The position numbers and the translations under genes were made by a program. Shown in pieces: positions 1-8,971 of a DNA stretch of 64,000 nt (positions within the stretch are counted from its first letter, which is position 1; each line of letters opens with the position of its first letter). Under the pieces are notes generated by a model, which was given only the letters and a program-made list of their open reading frames with translations, was not told the DNA's origin and ran no database searches. The stretch is taken from positions 97,521-161,520 of the forward strand of contig JAQTUE010000013.1 of NCBI GenBank assembly GCA_028710415.1. The letters are read 5' to 3'. The stretch comes from Paludibacter sp. GTDB lineage: Bacteria; Bacteroidota; Bacteroidia; Bacteroidales; Paludibacteraceae.

Positions 1-1977
1 TTCCCAATTGTTTTGGGAATTCAGTCCTTGTATCAAAAATCCTCCGTTATATCCTGAGAACGAACGGATAAAAAATGATAATTTTGTAACCGGAGAAATG
101 TATTTCTCAGTGAGCACTGATTCCCCGTTGTTTGAAAATAGCAATGCCGGAATGGCAGTGCCACTGTAGGCATTAATATTAGTCGTGTTGAGAACATTTA
201 TTTCCCAGCCGGTTGGTGCATTCAGTCCATTATCAAATCCCACAGTTTGAGTTGATTCTCCGGCTGTTACTTTATAAGCAGTCAGGTAATAGCCCGTAGC
301 AGAATCAACCTGATCCCAATTGGCTATAAAGCTATGAAATGTCTGATCGGTGGCTGGAGTGCCAACCGTTGGTTTTATGGTAATATCACCTCCCTTGAAT
401 TTAAAAGAGATGATGCCGTTAGTTTCTTTTATATTGGTTAATGGCTTGGGCAAAACTGCAGCAGACCTTAATGTTGGCAAGCAAAAGGTTACATTGGATG
501 TTCCGGGAAATGGATCACCCGATAAAGTAGGATCTATATATTTTGTTTCAGTCAAAGCAATGCCATCAGCTTCCACAATGTCAACTCCCATGGCATATGG
601 ATCATTATTTACAGTGTTCTGGCTCCAGGCAACTGGATCGAAAAAAATATGGGTGACTAACATTCCATGTCCGGGAAGATAAGTATCCCAGCCTTTTTTT
701 TGCCTGTTTTCAAAGGTAAAGAATTCTGCCGGTGATGGGTTTGACCCATTCAGGTTATGATTGCCATCCTGCGAAATAAGAAAGGCTTTGTTGCTGGTTG
801 TCAGCGTATCTAATCTGTATTGTGCAGCCACTTTCAACTCTGTTGGTACCAACCAGTTCAGATAAAAGCGGTCAAAGGCAGAGTAGGATGGTGGAGTCCG
901 GCCGCCGTTTAAATAGGGGCCATAATCCATTATATTCCATTCGGATAATGTATGATGCTCAGTCGCGTCAGTAGCATAATAATCAGGCAACCCAAGTACA
1001 TGACCAAATTCATGACAGAATGTTCCGATACCACACATGTTGGAACCGGAATTTGAACGAAGTTCTGAAGTACAGGCGTAATCATAAATATTTACACCAT
1101 TAAGGACTAAAGATGGGTTAAACAGTGCCCAACGATGTGGCCAAATACTATTTGCCGGTCCGCCTTCTGCTTCATTGTAACCGGCATAATAAACAAATAC
1201 ATTATCAACAACCCCGTTATGATCGGTATCATATTGCGAAAAATCAATGTTATTTGCTGCTGCCACGGTACAGGCATCATACACCATTTTTTGTGGATTC
1301 ATATCATTGCCCGATTCATCATTTCCACCATAGAATGCCATGTTTTGAGGTAAGGTAAAAGGTCCTACTACATCAAATTGCGGATTGAATACTCCCATAG
1401 AAGTATCATGAAAATAATCGTTTGCAGAGCCTGTGCCTCCATTGGCAGCATATCCTTTTTGGTTCAATAAATTTGTAAATGCTGTCTTTGGATCCGGGGT
1501 GACAAAGCTTGTATCCTTAAAATTTACCAGAATAACCAAGGACTTTGGCGATCCTTTCAAAGGATAACTCTTTTGTGGTGTTGACGAAATGAGTGATTTT
1601 GTTTTTGATAATCTTGATACCCTGCTTTGTTGGCTTATTTTGCTAAAATTGTAATTACGGGTCAGTTTTTGAACGTATTTCTTTTCGGTTGCAGTACGTT
1701 GTTCAATATTATTGGCTTTAACATTTGAACTTGTAATTTTTCCATTAGTGTCAATTTGAGCGTATGTCAGGATGCCTTTTGCGTCTTTAGCCAATGTGTA
1801 ACCATCCAGGGTTGTTTTGTAGTTAAAGTACTCATCCCCATGTATGCGTATGGTTAATATACTGCCATCCGGTTGGGTAACAGTTACCGGGAATGGCGTG
1901 GCAGGAACAGCTTTTAATATTTGAGATGGTATTAAAAACACAATTAGGAAAAAAGTAACTATCGAAATTGATTTCAT
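1..1977 (-). CDS. M6 family secreted metalloprotease (3' end outside window)
   Basis: The reading frame is open from the ATG at 1977 to the first base of the window, 659 codons, so the C-terminus is missing. An N-terminal hydrophobic signal peptide (MKSISIVTFFLIVFLIPSQ) predicts export. Residues 322-332 give a perfect HExxHxxGxxD zinc-binding motif (H322, E323, H326, D332), followed by LPDYY, as in the M6 (immune inhibitor A-like) peptidases; the surrounding text (WPHRWALF, EWNIMDYGPY) is also typical of that family. Residues from about 540 onward look like a fibronectin type III or jelly-roll domain. A TAnnTTTG -7 box lies just upstream at 1997-2004. A type IX secretion tail would be expected in the missing part, but that is inference. 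The protein probably degrades extracellular protein. Confidence 0.9.
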   Translation of the reverse strand, partial: MKSISIVTFFLIVFLIPSQILKAVPATPFPVTVTQPDGSILTIRIHGDEYFNYKTTLDGYTLAKDAKGILTYAQIDTNGKITSSNVKANNIEQRTATEKKYVQKLTRNYNFSKISQQSRVSRLSKTKSLISSTPQKSYPLKGSPKSLVILVNFKDTSFVTPDPKTAFTNLLNQKGYAANGGTGSANDYFHDTSMGVFNPQFDVVGPFTLPQNMAFYGGNDESGNDMNPQKMVYDACTVAAANNIDFSQYDTDHNGVVDNVFVYYAGYNEAEGGPANSIWPHRWALFNPSLVLNGVNIYDYACTSELRSNSGSNMCGIGTFCHEFGHVLGLPDYYATDATEHHTLSEWNIMDYGPYLNGGRTPPSYSAFDRFYLNWLVPTELKVAAQYRLDTLTTSNKAFLISQDGNHNLNGSNPSPAEFFTFENRQKKGWDTYLPGHGMLVTHIFFDPVAWSQNTVNNDPYAMGVDIVEADGIALTETKYIDPTLSGDPFPGTSNVTFCLPTLRSAAVLPKPLTNIKETNGIISFKFKGGDITIKPTVGTPATDQTFHSFIANWDQVDSATGYYLTAYKVTAGESTQTVGFDNGLNAPTGWEINVLNTTNINAYSGTAIPALLFSNNGESVLTEKYISPVTKLSFFIRSFSGYNGGFLIQGLNSQNNWE

Positions 1978-1996
1978 ACGCAAAATTATTTAGATA

Positions 1997-2004
1997 CAAA
2001 GGTA
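1997..2004 (-). promoter_or_regulatory. Bacteroidota -7 promoter element for the M6 protease
   Basis: TACCTTTG on the minus strand matches the Bacteroidota -7 consensus TAnnTTTG and lies 20 bp upstream of the protease ATG. No convincing -33 TTTG was picked out. Confidence 0.6.
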
Positions 2005-2086
2005 ACAAAAAAACGCATTTTGTAATGAAAACAGTTCTTGTAAGGTACTAAAATGAATTTATTTATTCAATTTTGTAAACTATTGC

Positions 2087-2455
2087 TTATTTTTTGAATA
2101 TAAAATAAACTGCCAGCACCAGGAAAATAAACCCCAACAAATGATTCCATCGAAAAGTTTCATGCTTGAAAGCTATCAATGAGAAAATTACAAATACAAC
2201 TAAAGTAATGACTTCCTGTATCACTTTAAGCTGCAGTAATGAGAACGGACCTCCATTTCCACTGAATCCGATCCTGTTGGCCGGTACCTGAAAAAAGTAT
2301 TCTAAAAGTGCAATTCCCCAGCTTATCAGGATGATTATAAATAAAGGCAAGGCATCAAACCATTTGAATTCACGCATCTTTAAATGTCCATACCAGGCAA
2401 AAGTCATAAATACATTCGAAACCACTAACATGCTAATTGTAAGGAAGATTTTCAT
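2087..2455 (-). CDS. DUF486 family small membrane protein
   Basis: The 122-residue product is almost entirely hydrophobic, with four predicted membrane helices, and has the layout of the DUF486 family (related to small DMT-type transporters): an N-terminal helix, a FAWYGHLK segment, a central ISWGIALLEYFFQVPANR stretch and a C-terminal helix ending in basic residues. The family is found widely in bacteria at this length, so the gene looks complete. Its function is unknown; it may be a small transporter in the inner membrane. It stands alone between the protease and the tRNA genes. A possible -7 box (TAATTTTG on the minus strand) is at 2535-2542, 80 bp upstream of the start. Confidence 0.8.
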   Translation of the reverse strand: MKIFLTISMLVVSNVFMTFAWYGHLKMREFKWFDALPLFIIILISWGIALLEYFFQVPANRIGFSGNGGPFSLLQLKVIQEVITLVVFVIFSLIAFKHETFRWNHLLGFIFLVLAVYFIFKK

Positions 2456-2713
2456 ACAGACAAATTACACTATTAAAACGAGCAAGACTAATTTAAACGA
2501 ATAACATCACCTGCTGGGAAATGTTTTCGGACTGCAAAATTACGTCAATCCATGCAATAATGAAGGCTAAATGGTGTAAAATAGTTTTTTTTTGCTTTCG
2601 GGAGTCTCTTTTAACTACTTGTTGGCTCGATTTTTAGCCATTTTCATAACAACTAAACAGATAAATTTATAATTTTTTTTCAATCAGGTATTTGTCATTT
2701 ATTAAAATCACAC

Positions 2714-2721
2714 TATCTTTG
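2714..2721 (+). promoter_or_regulatory. Promoter -7 element for the tRNA cluster
   Basis: TATCTTTG matches TAnnTTTG, with a TTTG at about 2686-2689 at suitable -33 spacing. It sits about 50 bp before tRNA-Gly. Confidence 0.65.
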
Positions 2722-2772
2722 CACCTCAATTAATTGAAAAAACGTTTTCTATAATCAATTGAAAAATAGATT

Positions 2773-2845
<73 letters not shown>

Positions 2846-2857
2846 CAGAGAATCAAT

Positions 2858-2886
2858 AGCGAAACGGCGTGTTTCGCTTTTTTTCT
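2858..2886 (+). terminator. Hairpin terminator after tRNA-Gly
   Basis: AGCGAAAC-GGCGT-GTTTCGCT is an 8 bp perfect stem followed at once by a run of T. It reuses the 3' acceptor-like sequence of the tRNA. Confidence 0.75.
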
Positions 2887-2926
2887 CTATTTAATGGTCT
2901 TTTCTTTTTAAGTTCAGACACTGATT

Positions 2927-3010
2927 GCCCAAATGGTGGAATTGGTAGACACGCTAGTTTCAGGGACTAGTGGCCGTAAGGTTGTGGGGGTTCGAGTCCC
3001 CCTTTGGGTA
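2927..3010 (+). tRNA. tRNA-Leu (anticodon CAG)
   Basis: The gene is 84 nt long with the long variable arm of a class II tRNA. The acceptor is GCCCAAA/TTTGGGT, the anticodon arm CTAGT-TTCAGGG-ACTAG gives CAG, and the T arm is GGGGG-TTCGAGT-CCCCC. CCA is not encoded. Confidence 0.95.
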
Positions 3011-3060
3011 CAAAATTAAATTTTCAGGTTATCAACTCGCAAATTGATAATTTTTTACAT

Positions 3061-3144
3061 GCGCAGATGGTGGAATTGGTAGACACGCTACTTTGAGGGG
3101 GTAGTGCCGGTTACGGTATGTGAGTTCGAGTCTCATTCTGCGTA
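3061..3144 (+). tRNA. tRNA-Leu (anticodon GAG)
   Basis: The gene is 84 nt long and class II. The acceptor is GCGCAGA/TCTGCGT, the anticodon loop TTGAGGG gives GAG, and the T arm is GTGAG-TTCGAGT-CTCAT. It shares its D arm with the preceding tRNA-Leu. Confidence 0.95.
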
Positions 3145-3573
3145 CTAAATGATTTAATGTACTTGTTTTGAATGCATTGTATTAAAAAGATGCACAGAAT
3201 AGTTCACAAAACAGAATGCCATATCTTTGTACCTTTATAGAAAAGGAAACAAAGTTATGGCATTTTTTTATTCCGTACTTATCAACTTCCGGATATATCT
3301 TCTAATCTATCACGGAAGTAGCGGATTTGTACCATCCAATATACAAAGATTCATTCAAATTGCTTTTTGAACAATAAAACCGGTTATTTACGTTTATAAT
3401 TTAAATAGTTGTAGTCTGTAGTAGACGGGAATTCTGTTCTGTTTAATATTGCAGATGTTGATTTCTAAACTTCCTCAACTCTTGTTGTTTTTCATATTGT
3501 TTTGATCACTCTTTCCTTGTTTTTTCCTGTTTTTTTGTTAGTTTGTTATCTTCACCCCATTACCATGATATTG

Positions 3574-3665
3574 TAGATATATCTTAGATGTAACTTAGAT
3601 GTATCTTAGATATAACTTAGATATCATATATCATTAAAAGGATAAGATATCTAAGTTATATCTAA
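3574..3665. repeat. Short tandem repeat merging into a perfect 20-bp inverted repeat
   Basis: From 3574 the sequence repeats units of about 12 bp around CTTAGAT (atcttagatgta, acttagatgtat and so on). The last copy, 3606-3625, is the left arm of a perfect 20-bp inverted repeat whose right arm is 3646-3665, with a 20-nt AT-rich loop. The flanking 3371-3573 holds no recognisable gene or RNA. Confidence 0.8.
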
Positions 3666-3744
3666 ATTGCAACTAAAAGTTATTGATAAAAATACAGTGA
3701 ACTCGTGAAGATTGGATCAAGATGCTATTGCAAAGCCTCTGTGT

Positions 3745-4150
3745 TCAGGGATTTGATACTAATTAAAATAACTACAATGTGTTAATATTTAATCATGAAC
3801 GTTTGATTAATAGTATTTTACAATAATTTCAATCATGGTTTTTTGTTGTATTTCATTTCTTATATTTAAAACCTTATTTTTTTATTCAACCTTAGTAGCC
3901 GGATTGTATCCCCAAAAAACAACCTTATTCTTTGATTGATTGACTACGGATAATAACCCATTCAAAGAATAAGGTTTAATATTAAGGACTAGCGTTCCTA
4001 CTAAGGTTTAAAAAATAAAAATAAGGTTTTTCTAATATTTAGTATTGGAAGAATAGCTTTACTGGCCTGTCCCCTCGATCAGGAATTGAACATGATTAAA
4101 GACAACATGGAAAGAATAAAAAGTGCTAATTATGATTCTCTGATAATCAG
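3745..4150. repeat. Intergenic repeat copy 1 with nested inverted repeats
   Basis: About 400 bp is repeated 440 bp downstream with high identity. Inside it, an outer inverted repeat pairs about 3868-3898 with 3998-4029 (ACCTTATTTTT...CCTTAGTAG against CTACTAAGG...AATAAGGT). An inner perfect inverted repeat pairs AACCTTATTCTTTGA (3921-3935) with its complement at 3962-3976. The whole could fold as a two-tier cruciform or long hairpin. It contains no open reading frame of note. Confidence 0.85.
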
Positions 4151-4184
4151 TACGTAGTAATTGTTACCGTCGTAGTCCCTACTG

Positions 4185-4590
4185 TCAGGGATTTGATACT
4201 ATTTAAAATAACTACAATGGGTTAAGGTGCAATCATGATCGTCTGAATAATAGTATTTTAAAACAAGTTTAATCAGGTTTTTTTGTTGTGTTTCATTTCT
4301 TATATTTAAAACCTTATTTTTTTATTCAACCTTAGTAGCCGGATTGTATCCCCAAAAAACAACCTTATTCTTTGATTGATTGACTACGGATAATAATCCA
4401 TTCAAAGAATAAGGTTTAATATTAAGGGTTAGCGTTCCTACTAAGGTTTAAAAAATAAAAATAAGGTTTTTCTAATATTTAGTATTGGAAGAATAGCTTT
4501 GCTGGGCAGTACCCTCGATCAGGGATCGAATATGATTAAAGATAACAAGGAAGGAATTAGAAATGCAATTTTTGATCATCAAATAAATAG
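4185..4590. repeat. Intergenic repeat copy 2 with nested inverted repeats
   Basis: This is the second copy of the 3745-4150 element at an exact 440-bp offset. The outer arms are at about 4308-4338 and 4438-4469, the inner arms at 4361-4375 and 4402-4416. The few substitutions relative to copy 1 fall mostly outside the inner stem. The remaining spacer up to the tRNA-Thr promoter (4591-4839) is AT-rich and shows nothing recognisable. Confidence 0.85.
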
Positions 4591-4839
4591 CAAGTTGCAA
4601 TTGATAATTTCGTTTTGGAATTGAGTTGTTGAAAAATTTAAATTCATTTAAACAAAAGACCTCAATTTATGTTATTAAAATTTAAAAGGGTAGAGTCACT
4701 CTTTTCAAAACAAAATATTATAGAAACCGGATCATTCAATTAAAAAGTGATAAATTCCAATATCTGAACGGCTAGTTTGGCAATTGAATAAAAACATCAT
4801 TTTTTTTGGAATATACTTTTTTATGAATGGTTAATGCAC

Positions 4840-4847
4840 TATATTTG
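4840..4847 (+). promoter_or_regulatory. Promoter -7 element for tRNA-Thr and possibly the haem locus
   Basis: TATATTTG matches TAnnTTTG and lies about 30 bp before tRNA-Thr. No other TAnnTTTG element is seen between the tRNA and the small gene 46 bp downstream, so this promoter may also serve the following locus. Confidence 0.6.
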
Positions 4848-4878
4848 CATTTCCTTAAAACATCTGATAATCATTATT

Positions 4879-4951
4879 GCCTCTTTAGCTCAGTTGGTAG
4901 AGCAATTCATTCGTAATGAATAGGTCGCGGGTTCGAGTCCCATGAGAGGCT
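4879..4951 (+). tRNA. tRNA-Thr (anticodon CGT)
   Basis: The gene is 73 nt long. The acceptor is GCCTCTT/GAGAGGC, with one G-T pair. The anticodon arm ATTCA-TTCGTAA-TGAAT gives CGT, and the T arm is GCGGG-TTCGAGT-CCCAT. CCA is not encoded. No terminator is visible between it and the next gene. Confidence 0.95.
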
Positions 4952-4996
4952 CTTTTTAATTAATAATTGACAGTATCCAATTAATAATTACTTTCT

Positions 4997-5344
4997 ATGT
5001 TGATGTTTCAGAACGGTTTACTGGCAACTTTTATCCCTGAGATCCTAATGGTCTTAGGGTTCGTTCTGTGCATACTCACCGCCGGTTTCCAATCACACAA
5101 TTCAACCGTAGAACACACACAACTTGTTGCACAGATTTCAAATTATGAACCTCAACAAGTATCATCCTATCAGCTAACATACCGGGATTTTCAGGTTACA
5201 GCAGAAGTAGTTGATGAAATCAGCCCCACTCAGCCTCATATTATTGTCGAAGACAATAACATTGCTTATGAATCGCCTTTTTCTACCTCGGATGGATTAA
5301 CCTTTGTAGATTTTTCACGTCCTCCCCCAACAATACTTTCCTAA
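4997..5344 (+). CDS. Small membrane-anchored protein of a TonB-receptor cassette, copy 1
   Basis: I do not recognise a named family. The 115-residue product has one hydrophobic helix (about residues 6-31, around ATFIPEILMVLGFVLCILTA) and then a soluble tail ending in NIAYESPFSTSDGL-x-FVDFSRPPP. A close paralogue lies at 12774-13121. Each copy sits directly upstream of a TonB-dependent receptor gene, so a role with that receptor, on the periplasmic side of the inner membrane, is a reasonable inference. The first Met (MLMFQNG) is used here, but the second ATG six bases later is equally possible. Positions 5027-5106 are identical base for base to the paralogue, wobble positions included, while the C-terminal half has diverged. 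It follows tRNA-Thr by 46 bp with no visible terminator. Confidence 0.75.
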   Translation: MLMFQNGLLATFIPEILMVLGFVLCILTAGFQSHNSTVEHTQLVAQISNYEPQQVSSYQLTYRDFQVTAEVVDEISPTQPHIIVEDNNIAYESPFSTSDGLTFVDFSRPPPTILS

Positions 5345-5653
5345 CTAATTCAGGCCATTTAATTTTTAGCTTTTTGCATAGTAAGTGCAATCTCATTCTT
5401 GATAAACGGTGTATGTGCTTGTTTATTATGAATTTATGACTCAATGATTTGATCTCAATAAGTTTTTTGGATAATGTTAACCCATCTAAACCAGGAAGCC
5501 TATATCAGGATCAGAAATTGACTTTAGAAATTGCCCTTACTTCAGTTTTCCCAATTTTTACAGTTGGCAAAAAAACTTCATTAAAAGCCTGCATACTCTA
5601 TTCTGTGTTTCGGATTCGAGCTATTAAGTTTACTCTTTATAAAAATAAATAAA

Positions 5654-7753
5654 ATGACAAACAGGATTTTATACACTCTGATACTATTATTTTCCAGTGT
5701 TTTAGGCATGCATGCGCAGGAAATGAACAATGATGCAACCGGATCCATACAGCGTCAGGATACTTTAGGGGAAGTAATTGTGAAAGCTTCAAAAGATAAT
5801 TCAACCATGAAGGAGATTCCGGCTTCGGTATCCATGATTACCGGTAAAGCCATCCTTGAAAATGGCACAAAGTCATTAAACGAAATAACATCTATCGTAC
5901 CCAACTTTTTTATGCCGGAATATGGTTCAAAACTGACTTCCCCGGTATTCATCAGAGGCATTGGCTCCAGGGTAAATTCCCCTTCGGTGGGATTGTATGT
6001 GGATCATGTACCGTATTTTGAAAAGGCAGCTTTCGACTTTGATTTTTTCGACTTAGAACGTATTGAAGTACTCCGTGGACCGCAGGGAACCGAATATGGC
6101 CGTAATACCATGGGGGGGATTATCAATGTGGTGACTAAATCACCTATGGACTACCAGGGGGCGCATGTTACTCTGTTGGCCGGTAATTACGGAACCTATG
6201 GCATCAACGGGGGATATTATGGAAAAGTAAATGATTCCTTTGGGTATTCATTGGCAGTGAATTACCAGCATAATGATGGTTTTTTTGTGAACCATTATTT
6301 GAATAATAAGGTGGATGCGCTGAATTCTGTTGGATTACGTAACAGGCTGATCTGGAAGCCGACGAAGAAAATCACCATTGAAAATATTGCAGCCTATGAA
6401 AAGAGTGACCAGGGCGGTTATCCCTATGCCCAGTATAATGACACTACAAAAACGACAAAAGAGGTGAGCTATAACCAGGCCAGCACTTACAACCGGATCC
6501 TGTTTTCAGATGCATTGGTGCTGAATTACAAACCAACCTACTTTGATTTTACCTCTACAACATCCTACCAGTACCTGGATGGGAACCAAAATATCGACCA
6601 GGACTTTACCAAAGACTCGGTATACTTTGTGGCTCAACGGCAAAAGCAAAACATGTTATCCCAGGAATTGATATTGCGGTCAAAAGGAAAGGCGAATTAC
6701 AACTGGTTGTTTGGTGCCTTTGGTTTTATCCAGCAGTTTAATGAAAATACGGATGTGGATACCTATAAAACCAAAACTACAGCTTTTAAAGGATACGATC
6801 ACCGGATCATGGGGTATGCTTTTTTTCACCAGTCTACTATCTCCAATTTTATTATTAAGAACCTGACCTTGTCCGGGGGTATACGATTAGATTCTGAAAA
6901 TGATTTGCTTGCATACCAATATGATAAAAAAGCTTTGGGAAAAATGACAAATTTAGCGGATACGATTTATCCTGCCCTAAAATCGTTGGAAATTCTTCCG
7001 AAAGTATCACTGGGTTATAAATACAAAATGAGTAATTTTTATGCTTTAGTTTCCAGGGGATATAAGACCGGAGGATTTAATGCTACCTTTGAACGTCCCG
7101 AGGATCTTAACTTTAAACCTGAATCAAGCTGGAATTATGAGGCAGGAGTAAAAACAGCCTTATTTAAAAACAGGGTGTATGCCGACCTGACAATTTTTTA
7201 TATCGATTGGACCAACCAGCAAATTAACCAAAGCGTTCCAAGCGGAAAAGGAACCATGCTTAAAAATGCAGGGCATTCGTTAAGTAAAGGGATGGAAACA
7301 ACCATTCGAACTGATTTTATCAAGGACATAGACCTGTTGGTATCCTATGGGTACACCAATGCTACTTTTGTTTCATATACTGATGTTTATAATACCAAAA
7401 TAAATTATAACGGAAAGTATATTCCATTTATTCCGATGCATACGATTGCTATTCAGGCAGGAAAAACATTTGAAATCAAACATTCAGTTGTTTTGGATAA
7501 AATAAAACTGAACGCCTTATACCGTGGAACCGGATCAATCTTCTGGGATGAATCGAACATACACAAGCAGGATTTCTTCGGAGTGGTGGATGGAAGGATC
7601 TCATTTATTCGTAAATCCCTGCAACTGGATATCTGGGGAAAGAATTTAACGAACACCCAATATCAAACTTTTTACTTTGAATCTTTGGGTAAAAAGTTTG
7701 TCCAGTTGAACAAACCAATGCAAATAGGCGTTAATTTAACTTTAAATCTATAA
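5654..7753 (+). CDS. TonB-dependent receptor 1 of the porphyrin/haem locus
   Basis: The 699-residue outer membrane receptor has a signal peptide ending near MHAQ. The N-terminal plug domain (about residues 35-160) carries the typical IRGIGSR, VGLYVDHVPYF and VLRGPQGTEYGRNTMGG blocks, followed by a 22-strand-type beta-barrel ending in an aromatic-rich strand (IGVNLTLNL). It has no N-terminal carboxypeptidase-like domain, so it is of the simple siderophore/haem type rather than SusC type. It is followed after 6 bp by a PAT-family permease and then hemN, hemG and hemH, which points to uptake of a porphyrin, haem or iron chelate; the substrate is inferred from context only. The 300-bp gap before it (5345-5653) holds no gene I can support. 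Confidence 0.9.
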   Translation: MTNRILYTLILLFSSVLGMHAQEMNNDATGSIQRQDTLGEVIVKASKDNSTMKEIPASVSMITGKAILENGTKSLNEITSIVPNFFMPEYGSKLTSPVFIRGIGSRVNSPSVGLYVDHVPYFEKAAFDFDFFDLERIEVLRGPQGTEYGRNTMGGIINVVTKSPMDYQGAHVTLLAGNYGTYGINGGYYGKVNDSFGYSLAVNYQHNDGFFVNHYLNNKVDALNSVGLRNRLIWKPTKKITIENIAAYEKSDQGGYPYAQYNDTTKTTKEVSYNQASTYNRILFSDALVLNYKPTYFDFTSTTSYQYLDGNQNIDQDFTKDSVYFVAQRQKQNMLSQELILRSKGKANYNWLFGAFGFIQQFNENTDVDTYKTKTTAFKGYDHRIMGYAFFHQSTISNFIIKNLTLSGGIRLDSENDLLAYQYDKKALGKMTNLADTIYPALKSLEILPKVSLGYKYKMSNFYALVSRGYKTGGFNATFERPEDLNFKPESSWNYEAGVKTALFKNRVYADLTIFYIDWTNQQINQSVPSGKGTMLKNAGHSLSKGMETTIRTDFIKDIDLLVSYGYTNATFVSYTDVYNTKINYNGKYIPFIPMHTIAIQAGKTFEIKHSVVLDKIKLNALYRGTGSIFWDESNIHKQDFFGVVDGRISFIRKSLQLDIWGKNLTNTQYQTFYFESLGKKFVQLNKPMQIGVNLTLNL

Positions 7754-7759
7754 ACCAAT

Positions 7760-8971
7760 ATGAACCAAGAAAAAAGCTGGCATAAGTTTCCGGTACTTTT
7801 TAGCCTGTATATTGCCCAATCGATACCCATGAGCTTTTTCTCTACTGTGGTGCCGGTGATTATGCGGCAGGAAAATTATTCCCTGGGTTCAATTGGCTTG
7901 TTGCAACTGACAAAACTCCCCTGGATTCTTAAATTTCTGTGGGCACCTATTATTGATAATAAAACAAAAACGACACGTCAACTCAGGAGCTGGATCATTG
8001 TTTCGGAGTTGTTTTATGCCATCGTGATACTGAGTATCGGGTTGTTTAATTTACAGACCGACTTTAAGCTGATAGTATTGTTGATGGTAGTGGCATTTCT
8101 GGTATCCGCTACCCAGGATATAGCCGTGGATATTTTTGCCATATTATCCCTGAAACCATCGGAAAGGGGCATTGGCAACAGCATGCAGTCAGCCGGAAGT
8201 TTTATGGGTACTTTTATCGGAACAGGGGTCCTGTTGATAGCCTATCACTATTTCGGATGGACAAATTTACTGTTTCTCTTAGCCGTATTTGTTGCTTTTG
8301 CACTGGTTCCCCTAATGTTATACCGGAAACCCATTCCAGAAGAAAGAGCCCGGAAGCCAAGGGTTACCCTGAAGGACATCTATCTGTTTCTGTTTGAAAA
8401 AGGAAGGCATAAACACATACTGATCCTGGTATTTTATTATGCCGGCAGCATTGGAATACTTACTATGTTGAAACCTTACCTGGTGGACCTTCATTATAAT
8501 ATTAAGGAAATTGCCCTCATGTCCGGGTTATTTGGTACTTCGATGGCAGCTCTATCGGCTTTTTGCGGCGGATTTGTGATTAAGAAAATAGGACGGATTA
8601 ATTCGTTGTATCTATTCTTAACATTAAGTTTCGCTGCCGCTACTTTCTTCTGGTTCATCTCTCATACCGTTCCATCTGCATTGACCCTGTACCTGGCTAT
8701 TGGCTTATTGTGGGCATCATATGGCTTTTCAACTGTTGCCGTGTATACTATTTCGATGGACCGTGTCCGTGAAGGCAAAGAAGGGACCGATTTCACCATT
8801 CAAATCGTACTCACCCATTTGAGCAGTTTAATAATTGCTGTCATTAGCGGCAAAATAGCCGACCACATTGGCTATACCGGTTTGTTTGGACTGGAAGCAA
8901 TGCTTTGTGTGTTTACTTTTGTAATACTGTATTATGGACTCCCAAAAAATAAAGAATATGGAAATCTCTGA
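7760..8971 (+). CDS. PAT/AmpG-RhtX-like MFS permease
   Basis: The 403-residue product is a 12-helix major facilitator protein with the look of the peptide-acetyl-CoA-transporter/AmpG group (IAQSIPMSFFSTVVPVIMR near the N-terminus, LPWILKFLWAPIIDN, ATQDIAVDIFAI). That group includes AmpG, which moves muropeptides, and also the single-component siderophore permeases RhtX and FptX. Its position directly after a TonB-dependent receptor, with 6 bp between them, favours the second kind of role: carrying the receptor's substrate across the inner membrane. The stop codon overlaps the preferred start of hemN by 14 bp, which indicates translational coupling. A muropeptide role cannot be excluded from sequence. 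Confidence 0.85.
   Translation: MNQEKSWHKFPVLFSLYIAQSIPMSFFSTVVPVIMRQENYSLGSIGLLQLTKLPWILKFLWAPIIDNKTKTTRQLRSWIIVSELFYAIVILSIGLFNLQTDFKLIVLLMVVAFLVSATQDIAVDIFAILSLKPSERGIGNSMQSAGSFMGTFIGTGVLLIAYHYFGWTNLLFLLAVFVAFALVPLMLYRKPIPEERARKPRVTLKDIYLFLFEKGRHKHILILVFYYAGSIGILTMLKPYLVDLHYNIKEIALMSGLFGTSMAALSAFCGGFVIKKIGRINSLYLFLTLSFAAATFFWFISHTVPSALTLYLAIGLLWASYGFSTVAVYTISMDRVREGKEGTDFTIQIVLTHLSSLIIAVISGKIADHIGYTGLFGLEAMLCVFTFVILYYGLPKNKEYGNL

Noticed and set aside
3257..3370. 37-codon frame after a TATCTTTG box at 3222-3229.
   Set aside because: Very short, no recognisable features; the promoter match alone is not enough. It could instead mark a small RNA.
5449..5652. Open frame of 67 codons between the first small gene and TonB receptor 1.
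   Set aside because: Composition is not protein-like, there is no counterpart in the second cassette, and no family is recognised.
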